Source: Oscillospiraceae bacterium
Lineage (GTDB): Bacteria > Bacillota > Clostridia > Oscillospirales > Oscillospiraceae
NCBI GenBank assembly: GCA_902778665.1
Contig: CACYYN010000018.1
Coordinates: 1-64,000, forward strand
Length of the DNA: 64,000 bases
Direction: 5' to 3'
The notes beneath the pieces were generated by a model. That model was not told the origin of the DNA and did not search any database. It saw nothing but the letters and a program-made list of their open reading frames with translations. The translations under genes and the position numbers were made by a program. Shown here piece by piece: positions 45,491-53,339 of this stretch. Position 1 is the first letter of the stretch. Each line of letters begins with the position of its first letter.

Positions 45491-46872
45491 AGCTCCGGAA
45501 AAAGGTTTCACTGCTGTGCAGCCTGGTTCTGGTGCTTGCAGTCGGCGTCTGCTCGACAATACTGATCGACCGGGCCGGAGATAAAATTCTGAATCTCACC
45601 TATGCTAACACGCAGCAGAAGCAGCAGGCGCTGGTTACCGCCTTCACCAACATGCTTACCTATTACCATGATGAGCTTGACAGTTCCGTCACCTCCCGCT
45701 CTCTGATGAAATACTGCTTTTCACAGGTTGCGGACGCTGAAGCCGTTCTGAAAGCGGACGGCGAAACGCTCTGCTCCTCTCTCTCGATCGATCCCGGCGA
45801 ATATCTGACGCCTGTCAGCCCTTCTCTGCCGGAGTACCGCGTCATCAGGGAAGACGGACGCAGGCTTCTCATTGCCGGCAGCACGGTGCTTCTTTATCGT
45901 CAACAAAATTCACCCGAATGCCTTGTTTATTTGGTACAGGATATCACCTCGGTCTATGATCAGATTCACTCGCTTATCCGGCAGTTCGCAGTGATCGGAG
46001 CGGTCTTTATCGGTCTGGGCGTTTCGCTGATTGCTCTTCTGGTACGACGGTCTCTGTTACCTCTTCAGAAGCTGCAGATAGCTGCCTCACACATTGCAGC
46101 GGGCAACTACACAGAGCGTGCAGCTGTTTCTTCCGCCGACGAAGTGGGGGCCCTGGCAAAAGACTTCAACACAATGGCAGCATCAGTTGAACAACGGATC
46201 GGCGAACTCACCGAGACGGCAGAGCGCCAGAGACTCTTTATCAGCGGCGTAACCCATGAATTCAAGACACCCCTGACAGCGCTTCTGCTGAATGTTGATT
46301 CGCTCCAAAACACCTGTATGCGTGAAGATGAACAAGCCGAAACCCTTGATCGCATTTCGCAGCAGTCCCGCTGGCTGGAGCAGCTGGTGCAAAAGCTGCT
46401 GAAGCTTATCACACTCAATCAGCTCCCGGCGCTAAAGCCGGTCTCCGTCCCTCCCCTGCTGGACCGCGTGCGGGATAACACGGAGGCCTCACTCTCCGCC
46501 CGGGGAATTACGCTGGAAACGTGCTGCACGGTTGACCGGCTGAATCTGGACGCCGATCTGATGCAGTCAGTCCTGGTGAACCTGGTGGACAATGCCGCAA
46601 AGGCTTCCTCTGCCGGGCAAACCGTCATGCTCTCTGCGAGCCCGGAAGGTTTTACCGTTCAGGACCGGGGATGCGGAATCCCGCAGGACGAGATAAATCG
46701 AATCACGGAACCTTTTTACATGGTTGACCGGTCCCGAAGCAAAAAGACGGGGGGAATGGGTCTCGGCCTTGCACTGGTGAAAGAGATCGTGGCGGCACAC
46801 GGCGGAACCCTGGAAATAAAAAGTGAAGTCGGTGCGGGCACCACAGCACGGGTGCTTTTAAAGCAATCATAA
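45487..46872 (+). CDS. Sensor histidine kinase
   Basis: 461 residues. One transmembrane segment is near 8-26 and another near 160-182, enclosing a sensor region of about 130 residues. A HAMP domain follows, then HisKA with VTHEFKTPL (His257) and the HATPase domain (NLVDNAAKAS, DRGCGIP, GMGLGLALVKEI). Pairs with the overlapping response regulator. The signal is unknown; the exported protein encoded next may belong to the same response. Confidence 0.95.
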   Translation: MKLRKKVSLLCSLVLVLAVGVCSTILIDRAGDKILNLTYANTQQKQQALVTAFTNMLTYYHDELDSSVTSRSLMKYCFSQVADAEAVLKADGETLCSSLSIDPGEYLTPVSPSLPEYRVIREDGRRLLIAGSTVLLYRQQNSPECLVYLVQDITSVYDQIHSLIRQFAVIGAVFIGLGVSLIALLVRRSLLPLQKLQIAASHIAAGNYTERAAVSSADEVGALAKDFNTMAASVEQRIGELTETAERQRLFISGVTHEFKTPLTALLLNVDSLQNTCMREDEQAETLDRISQQSRWLEQLVQKLLKLITLNQLPALKPVSVPPLLDRVRDNTEASLSARGITLETCCTVDRLNLDADLMQSVLVNLVDNAAKASSAGQTVMLSASPEGFTVQDRGCGIPQDEINRITEPFYMVDRSRSKKTGGMGLGLALVKEIVAAHGGTLEIKSEVGAGTTARVLLKQS

Positions 46873-46919
46873 TTCGGTAATCTTTCGGTAACGACTTTTC
46901 TCTCAGAATCAGCTAAGCT
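46873..46919 (+). promoter_or_regulatory. Response-regulator direct repeat and promoter of the secreted protein gene
   Basis: TTCGGTAA at 46873-46880 and again at 46884-46891, an 11-base period typical of OmpR-family half sites. A -10-like TAAGCT lies at 46914-46919. Confidence 0.55.
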
Positions 46920-46952
46920 TGAGGCACATTCTGATGAAAAGAGGTACAACTC

Positions 46953-48410
46953 ATGCGAAAAACAATTTCTCTTGTGCTGGCTGGTGTGCTTGCTCTCGCT
47001 CTGCTCCCCGGCTTCGGTAAAGCCGAGAACACCGCATCTGTTCTCACAAAAGAGCAGGAGCAGCTGCTTCAGACGGCAGAAAGCGGCAGAGAAGGCTCCG
47101 TCCTGCTCCCTGAGCTGGAGGTTCCGGATCGCTTCACAGGTGACTGGTCCGGCGTTGAAGGGTTCATAAACGTCCATGCCGATGCTGCAATTGAGCTTCC
47201 CGATAAAGAAAAGATACCCATCGGAACCATTTCCCGCAGGGATTTCACGCAGGAGGATGCAGACAATCTGATACGCGTGTTTCTCAAGGGTAACACTCTT
47301 TACGAGGAGCTCGGGATGACGAAGCAGCGGGCTCTTGATCGCCTGGAGCAATATGAATCCATGCAGCGTGGTGAAATCCCGCTGGAAGGTGACTCCCTCA
47401 CCCTTGAAAACCTGCCCGAGGTCATAGAACGCTGGAAGGAATATGTCCGCACCGCCCCGGAAGGAGATGAACGCATCCCTGCGTCTGCAAAGTTTGAAAG
47501 CAAAGACTACGGCGAGGAGCTGCGCGGATGGACCGAAGTGGGCGGACGGGAAGTGCACCTTTTCATCCAGAATCAGAGCAGCTTCTGGGACCATGCCAGT
47601 GTCTTCGAGCCGGGATACGGAGATCCGAACGGGACCTGGGCACAGCCGATATCTCTGATCCCGGACGAAGCCTTACCCGAACCGCTGACAGTCGGCTTTT
47701 CCGCAGGCGATGCTCTCTCTCAGGGCGATGAGCTGATAGCGAAGCTCGGCTTTCAGAATGTGATCTGTGATGAGATCACACCTGTCTTCTTCACTTCCAC
47801 AAACCCATATGCTGTTGATGCGGATGAAAGCCTGCCGGAAGCAGAGAGCGACATTGCAAAGCTGATTCTCGCTACGGGGTACGAGCTCCACTATGTCCGC
47901 TGTCTGAACGGCTTTCCCATCGGCTATACTTCTGCCTCCGGCACTGCCTCGACGGAAACCGGAGCCCCCATGCGTGCATGGATGTACGAATACATTACGC
48001 TGGACATTACAGAAGACGGCGTCAAATGCTTCCAGTGGTTCTCTCCCCATACAGAGCCGGTGATGCTGGCAGAGGACAGCAGGCTTCTTCCTTTCGATCA
48101 GGTTGCGGAAATCTTTGCCCGTATGATGATGGTGAAGAACAATGACGTGCTGTATGTCAACGCCCGTAACGGCTTCACAACCACCAGAAACTTCCGCATC
48201 AGCAAGGTCAGCCTCACCATCATGCGTATCCGGGACAGAGAAAACTTCGACGAAGGCATGCTGATCCCGGTATGGGACTTTTGCGGCACCGTGCAATACG
48301 AATACGACGGCTGGGACAATTACGGTTTCACAGGGGATCACGAAGAGAGGATCTTCCTCACTGTCAATGCCGTCGATGGCAGCGTCATCGACAGGGATCT
48401 GGGTTTTTAA
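46953..48410 (+). CDS. Secreted protein of unknown function (DUF6034-like)
   Basis: 485 residues. The signal peptide (MRKTISLVLAGVLALALLPGFGKAEN) has no lipobox Cys. The rest is soluble, rich in acidic residues, with a C-terminal IPVWDFCGTVQYEYD...LTVNAVDGSVIDRDLGF resembling Clostridial proteins I recall as DUF6034, which often sit beside two-component systems. It lies directly after the kinase gene with its own TTCGGTAA promoter, so it is probably induced by that system. No catalytic motif is recognised. Confidence 0.7.
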   Translation: MRKTISLVLAGVLALALLPGFGKAENTASVLTKEQEQLLQTAESGREGSVLLPELEVPDRFTGDWSGVEGFINVHADAAIELPDKEKIPIGTISRRDFTQEDADNLIRVFLKGNTLYEELGMTKQRALDRLEQYESMQRGEIPLEGDSLTLENLPEVIERWKEYVRTAPEGDERIPASAKFESKDYGEELRGWTEVGGREVHLFIQNQSSFWDHASVFEPGYGDPNGTWAQPISLIPDEALPEPLTVGFSAGDALSQGDELIAKLGFQNVICDEITPVFFTSTNPYAVDADESLPEAESDIAKLILATGYELHYVRCLNGFPIGYTSASGTASTETGAPMRAWMYEYITLDITEDGVKCFQWFSPHTEPVMLAEDSRLLPFDQVAEIFARMMMVKNNDVLYVNARNGFTTTRNFRISKVSLTIMRIRDRENFDEGMLIPVWDFCGTVQYEYDGWDNYGFTGDHEERIFLTVNAVDGSVIDRDLGF

Positions 48411-48507
48411 ATGACAAGCTGTTCATCCATCTTATCATAATAATTCTCGGTTGCTGCCATTGCCTACAGCGCAATACATAAATTGCCAAAGCCTTCCGCC
48501 GTTAGAG

Positions 48508-50199
48508 CTATCGTGCTCTCATCATAGCAGGAGAATAACCACGGTTTTCTATACAAGGAGTATTATCTTTCATTCGTTCATAAATCTTACTGAACTCATC
48601 CATTTTAACTTCTCGTATTCCTCTTTGTTCCAGATAATTCAAAATGTCATCTTGTGTATATGCAAGAGCAATTTGTTGGTGAATCTCTGAAACAAGTCTC
48701 ATCGCTTCTTCTTTATTCTTTCCTTTTTCTATCAGCCAAGTGAGCATACGGTTATGCCAGTATTCTTTTACCGGATATCCATACTCCAGCAATTCAGAGA
48801 TTTCGTTTTGTCGCATAATGTAGTATGGCTTTCCGCTTTGTGCTTCGGCAAGCTGTTTTCGTATTTCCGGATGCTCTATATAGTAATCTGAGCATATCAG
48901 ATTGTTGTCTATTTGAACATCAACGAAATCTTCTTGTATGAACTTGATCAGCCCCGGAACTTCCTCCGGCTTCATTTCAGGATTGTCTGTTCTTCTGCAT
49001 AGACGACAAAATCTATTCATAGGAATTTCGCCGTAATAGACAGGAATGATTCTATTCATTATTTTCATGATCCACTGGATCTTCTGCCGCTTTTCCTGAA
49101 ACATTTCTGTATTGACAATCGGATATACTTCCTTCAATTCTTCCGGAATCCATACAGCCAACATATTTTTCTGTTTGGCCAAATACCCCAGATAGCACAG
49201 CTTTTCTACTGCCTCTCTCCGTTCCTCTGGGAAAGTATACAGATCGTCCTCAGAACGGATCGCCTCTTCAAATGTCTGTAATTCTTCATCATTCAGCATA
49301 TAGAAATCTCTGCGGATGATTACAGGCTCCAGCAAATAATGTGTCAGTTCCCGTGCAAGTGTTTTACTCGTCATGCCTTTATATCGCGGCACTTCAATTC
49401 TCCGAGCTATTTTATCCAGCGCACTTTTGGGATAGGCTCCCAGTATTTCTTCCATTGTCGCGTGTGTTGACTTTTTCCCGGGATTTACTGTTGAGGAGAT
49501 CTTAATGTCTTTTTTCTGAAATCCTTTCGTCTGTCGTTCTGCAGTCGGATATTCTGTTTCTTCTTTCAGAGGCAATACAGTATTCAATTGTTTATCCTGT
49601 ATGATTGTTCGAAGAAGATCAGCAGTCTTTTTTATTTCCTTCTCCGTGGATCTTTGAATTGCATTGTCACAAGCAAAAAATTTTTCAACGCAAGGGATGG
49701 TTATTACTTTTTCGGCGGCTTTTACAAGCAATTCTTTCCTGGTTAGATAAACCGGATCACCTACTTCAAACCGGAAGCCATCCTGGATCCGGCTGACACA
49801 GCCCTCCACATCAAAACCTGCCGGGACCCTCATCTTTGAGATAACCGGACCTGAGAATGGATAATCCTGGATATCTTTTTCTATCTCAATTCTGTATTCT
49901 GTTTTCCCGTTTGTATAAGAAAATGATTTTACACAATCAAAGTATTCTGGTAAAAACACACCGGAAGCATCGGCGGCATCATGATAATAATCGGCTTTCA
50001 ATGGCCGCTTTTCATCCGGTTCATATACTCTTGCTATTCGGAGGAACATAAAGGAAAAAGCTTCCGTATCATTCTGTCCTGTCAGCGCATCCAGAATCAG
50101 ACTCAGTGAAGAAAAAGAAATTCCTGCAGAGATATAACATCTCCACCAGACAGGTGGTCTGCTGTCTTTCCTCAAAACTTTCAATAAATACCCCTGCAT
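48508..50199 (-). CDS. PRiA4 ORF3-like protein with a long extension
   Basis: 563 residues. The first 60 residues (YLLKVLRKDSRPPVWWRCYISAGISFSSLSLILD) match the plasmid pRiA4b ORF-3-like domain, common in mobile and accessory DNA. Around 250-295 is a Rho-N/SAP-like stretch (YPKSALDKIARRIEVPRYKGMTSKTLARELTHYLL). The C-terminal half is helical and unassigned. It lies 30 bases after hipA with AAGGAGG before the ATG, so it is the third gene of the hipBA transcript. Base use is AT-rich, like hipBA. The function of the family is unknown. Confidence 0.72.
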   Translation of the reverse strand: MQGYLLKVLRKDSRPPVWWRCYISAGISFSSLSLILDALTGQNDTEAFSFMFLRIARVYEPDEKRPLKADYYHDAADASGVFLPEYFDCVKSFSYTNGKTEYRIEIEKDIQDYPFSGPVISKMRVPAGFDVEGCVSRIQDGFRFEVGDPVYLTRKELLVKAAEKVITIPCVEKFFACDNAIQRSTEKEIKKTADLLRTIIQDKQLNTVLPLKEETEYPTAERQTKGFQKKDIKISSTVNPGKKSTHATMEEILGAYPKSALDKIARRIEVPRYKGMTSKTLARELTHYLLEPVIIRRDFYMLNDEELQTFEEAIRSEDDLYTFPEERREAVEKLCYLGYLAKQKNMLAVWIPEELKEVYPIVNTEMFQEKRQKIQWIMKIMNRIIPVYYGEIPMNRFCRLCRRTDNPEMKPEEVPGLIKFIQEDFVDVQIDNNLICSDYYIEHPEIRKQLAEAQSGKPYYIMRQNEISELLEYGYPVKEYWHNRMLTWLIEKGKNKEEAMRLVSEIHQQIALAYTQDDILNYLEQRGIREVKMDEFSKIYERMKDNTPCIENRGYSPAMMRAR

Positions 50200-50229
50200 A
50201 TTCTGAACCTCCTTCCGCAGAAACTATTG

Positions 50230-51507
50230 TTACAAATATTTCTTTATACCCCCGTATTGAAGTATTCTGCCTTCAATTTCCGGTGCTTTCGTGTATCCCT
50301 TTACAGTTAATTCATACGCTGATTGCCGAAGCGCTTCTTTAAACCTTCGGACCATTTCTTCAAAATGGGTCATCGCTATTTTCTCTCCAATTCCGACTCT
50401 TCTCGCCGCGACTCTGAATGCCTCTCCTGAGATGTCATCAACAGATAATGCATCTCCTATCGAAAAAGCCATATCTCGTGTGCATTGTTCATACACTACT
50501 GTACTGACTATATCGTAAGCCGGTGCCAGTCGCATTGTTCTCAGATTGCTGTCATGCAGGATAGAAAAATTCTTGATATGTGCATCTGTATTACCGATCA
50601 GATAATGAAATATGATAAGATCCCACAATTTCAGTTGGTCTTTAATCGGATCAGCTGAATGCTTTCGGAGAATCTCAAACATCATCTCCATATACCCTTT
50701 CTGCCCTTTCTCATACTTCTCTGCTGATGGGATGCCCATGGCCTGTGCAAAATCCTCCTGATGAAGGCGATCCGGACGAGGTAAGCCGCTGATCATGTCC
50801 GGTCTCCGACTGAAAACCCGATCATATCGTTGCGTAGCAAACAGCACTTCATTCTCATTGCCTTCTCCGGTGTTGATGATAAAACTCCTCGGTATCGAGA
50901 TGCCGCAACGCGCAGCTGTAAGCATCGATAACTGTTCATTCGTTACTATTGCTCCCAAGCGGATATGACTTTGCTTGACTATATGAGTACTCGGCGCCGT
51001 ACCTCGTGGGAGATACCATCTGTTCCCCGGCATATCATAGTAGAGCCCTACTTTTCCGGATGCTCCGGTTAAAGACAGATGGGCCTTGATTACAAACTCT
51101 GAAGATTTTTCGACACCCTCTGCTGCGAGTTCTTTCACTTGCTTCTCTGATATTCTCTCGTAAGAAGCCTCTGTCTCCTCTGCTTCTTCTGTAATACTGA
51201 CAGCTCCAAGGCATTCCCTGCCTAATCCATGGAGGATAGTGAGATAATCACTCTCGTCCACATGCATATATCCGGCTACAGAGCGTCGCGTAAATCCCTC
51301 CGGAAGAAGACCTTCAAAATAGTTTTTCGTCTGTACAGCCGAAAAAGGGGCACTCTGTAATGGCAGGCTTAATGAAATCGGAACCTTGCAGGATTTTATA
51401 TATTCTTCATCATAGCAAAATCTTGCCGTCTGAGAATTCTCTCCCGCAATTGTCCCGACAGAAACCATCAAGCCCTCGCGTTCAATTTTTACCTTGTAAG
51501 AAACCAT
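50230..51507 (-). CDS. hipA: HipA-like serine/threonine kinase toxin
   Basis: 425 residues, near the length of E. coli HipA. The N-terminal subdomain 1 region has ISLSLPLQSAPFSAVQTKNYFEGLLPEG and GRECLGAVSI. The kinase core has the flexible loop LPRGTAPSTHIVKQ, the catalytic loop GNTDAHIKNFSILHD and the metal motif LAPAYDIVST. Known HipA phosphorylates glutamyl-tRNA synthetase and causes dormancy. It starts six bases after hipB and is translated from a site inside it. This is a full-length HipA in a single chain, not the split HipS-HipT form. Confidence 0.92.
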   Translation of the reverse strand: MVSYKVKIEREGLMVSVGTIAGENSQTARFCYDEEYIKSCKVPISLSLPLQSAPFSAVQTKNYFEGLLPEGFTRRSVAGYMHVDESDYLTILHGLGRECLGAVSITEEAEETEASYERISEKQVKELAAEGVEKSSEFVIKAHLSLTGASGKVGLYYDMPGNRWYLPRGTAPSTHIVKQSHIRLGAIVTNEQLSMLTAARCGISIPRSFIINTGEGNENEVLFATQRYDRVFSRRPDMISGLPRPDRLHQEDFAQAMGIPSAEKYEKGQKGYMEMMFEILRKHSADPIKDQLKLWDLIIFHYLIGNTDAHIKNFSILHDSNLRTMRLAPAYDIVSTVVYEQCTRDMAFSIGDALSVDDISGEAFRVAARRVGIGEKIAMTHFEEMVRRFKEALRQSAYELTVKGYTKAPEIEGRILQYGGIKKYL

Positions 51508-51513
51508 ATCTGA

Positions 51514-51726
51514 TCAGCCTCTCGGTGACAGGCTGCAGTCCAGGCCAAGAAGGTTTGCAAGGTAGACTGCCTTGCCAAGTTCTGCAGTGCTTTTTCCGTT
51601 TTCCAGATCTGAAATAAAACTGACACTGAATCCGCTGAACTCTGAAAGGAAGGCCTGAGTATAACCCAGTTCTTTTCTTCTTTTTCGGATTTCCTGTCCG
51701 AAGGATTTTGCGTCGGTTATCGTCAT
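51514..51726 (-). CDS. hipB: HipB-like XRE-family antitoxin
   Basis: 70 residues, nearly all a Cro/C1 helix-turn-helix (IRKRRKELGYTQAFLSEFSGFSVSFISDLENGKSTAELGKAVYLANLLGLD). It has AGGAGGGAC before its ATG and precedes hipA. It should bind the three GCCGTACGGC-type palindromes upstream and neutralise HipA. Confidence 0.92.
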   Translation of the reverse strand: MTITDAKSFGQEIRKRRKELGYTQAFLSEFSGFSVSFISDLENGKSTAELGKAVYLANLLGLDCSLSPRG

Positions 51727-51741
51727 ATGTCCCTCCTCAAT

Positions 51742-51837
51742 GCCGTACGGCGAAGTATCTCATATTATGATCGTTTATGAGCCGTACGGCTTATTTTTGT
51801 TAGAGTCATTATATTATAAGCCGAACGGCCCAGTCAA
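51742..51837 (-). promoter_or_regulatory. hipBA promoter with three equally spaced operators
   Basis: Palindromes GCCGTACGGC at 51742-51751 and 51781-51790 and GCCGAACGGC at 51820-51829, with starts exactly 39 bases apart. Minus strand TTGACT at 51837-51832 and TATAAT at 51813-51808 (spacer 18). The third operator lies between the hexamers, ideal for repression. Confidence 0.85.
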
Positions 51838-51869
51838 GCAGTTTTTGACGTCTTTTCTCCATCCAGTGC

Positions 51870-51898
51870 TTGAACTATTACCTGAATTGCATTACAAT
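51870..51898 (+). promoter_or_regulatory. Promoter of the HTH-membrane protein gene
   Basis: TTGAAC at 51870-51875, 17-base spacer, TACAAT at 51893-51898. About 155 bases of leader precede the start codon. Confidence 0.5.
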
Positions 51899-52059
51899 TT
51901 CTCACAACGAAGACAGATGCCCCGCAAAGCAGACCTGAAATCCCTGTTTTCGGCCTTCGCAACCGTCAGTTGCGGAATTTCCAAGCCCGGTTGGTGGCAT
52001 GCAACGGACATTTCAGCTATATTCTCTCTCGAAAAAACAACTTGCAAAGGAGCAGAGAA

Positions 52060-53049
52060 ATGATTTTAGCAGATAAAATTACTGACCTCAGAAAAAAGAA
52101 CGGCTGGTCACAGGAAGACCTCGCCGAAAAGATGGGCGTTAGCAGACAATCTATTTCAAAATGGGAGAGTGCGCAGTCCGTCCCTGACATGGGGAGAATT
52201 GTTCGGCTTTCCGAAGTGTTCAGCGTCAGCACCGACTATTTGCTGAAGGATGAACTGGAAGCGGAGCGGAATGAAGTGATTCCTGTCGAGGATTCCGACA
52301 CGCCTTTTCTCACGATATCCATGGAGGAGGCCTCCGAATTTCTGCAGATCAAGGAGAAGAACGCAGCACGCGTTGCGCTCGGCGTGATGCTCTGTGTCCT
52401 CTCCCCCGTTTTGCTGATCTTCCTGAGCGGAGCACAGGAATTCGGAAAGCTGGCGCTCACCGAGAATCAGGCAGCAGGGATCGGCATGGTTGTTCTCCTC
52501 CTTCTGGTAGGATGTGCCGTAGCACTCTTCGTCACCTGTGATATCCGCCTGAAGCCCTACGAAGCTTTGGAGAAGAGCCCGATTGAAACGCTGTACGGTG
52601 TCACAGGCATGGTTCGCGAGCGGAAAAGCCGGTATCAGCCGACCTATACGCGCCATCTGACCATCGGCATACTTCTCTGTGTTGCCGCTGTAATGCCCTT
52701 ATTCATCTCTCTCTTTTTCTCGGAAGAAGACAACCTGCACCAGATTATTGCCATGTGCCTTCTGCTGGTGCTTGCGTCCGCCGGATCACTTCTGATCGTC
52801 CATACATCCATTATCTGGGGCAGCTTTCAGCAGCTTCTGGAAGAAGGCGATTATTCCCGCAGCGCAAAAGAAGACTCCAGAAAATACGGTTGGATCAGCG
52901 GAAGCTACTGGATGCTGGTGACAGCAGGATACCTCGCATGGAGCTTTACTTCCGGAAAATGGTCTGACTCGTGGATCGTCTGGCCGATAGCTGCCGTAGC
53001 CTACGGCGCGGTATACGAGATTGCCAAAGCCCTCCGCCAGAGGGGATGA
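52060..53049 (+). CDS. XRE-family helix-turn-helix protein with membrane domain
   Basis: 329 residues from ATG 52060 (AAAGGAG upstream). The N-terminal HTH ([31 protein letters not shown], about 5-38) is followed by a linker and about six hydrophobic segments (near 110, 140, 210, 240, 285 and 310). Such HTH-membrane proteins are frequent in Clostridia. Some respond to envelope stress or sit beside transporters, but the role here is unknown. Transcribed away from hipBA, with hairpin element copy 2 after it. Confidence 0.85.
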   Translation: MILADKITDLRKKNGWSQEDLAEKMGVSRQSISKWESAQSVPDMGRIVRLSEVFSVSTDYLLKDELEAERNEVIPVEDSDTPFLTISMEEASEFLQIKEKNAARVALGVMLCVLSPVLLIFLSGAQEFGKLALTENQAAGIGMVVLLLLVGCAVALFVTCDIRLKPYEALEKSPIETLYGVTGMVRERKSRYQPTYTRHLTIGILLCVAAVMPLFISLFFSEEDNLHQIIAMCLLLVLASAGSLLIVHTSIIWGSFQQLLEEGDYSRSAKEDSRKYGWISGSYWMLVTAGYLAWSFTSGKWSDSWIVWPIAAVAYGAVYEIAKALRQRG

Positions 53050-53087
53050 AAACCTGCAGAAACCAGCGATATATCAGAACTTCTTAA

Positions 53088-53170
53088 CAGGACAAAAGGA
53101 CAAAACTCCGTACTGCAAGTGAAAACTTGTTTCGTACGCTGAGTTTTGTCCTTTTTGTCACGCTGTCCTG
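53088..53170 (+). repeat. 83-bp hairpin repeat element, copy 2
   Basis: Same length and structure as copy 1. The inner stem changes TGTAC/GTACA to CGTAC/GTACG, a compensated pair. It lies 38 bases after the stop of the HTH-membrane gene. Confidence 0.9.
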
Positions 53171-53339
53171 CTGCATAAGTTCTCTGCCATTCTGCTCGCC
53201 TGCATACCTACATGAGAGCATAAATGTGAATTTTCTGTGAACAGTTTGAATTTCCGCCGATTGTTCCCATTTATGGGACATATCATGTGAGAAAATAGAA
53301 CCATCAAAGGGATTTTTAAACCCGCAAGGAGGTTTTATG

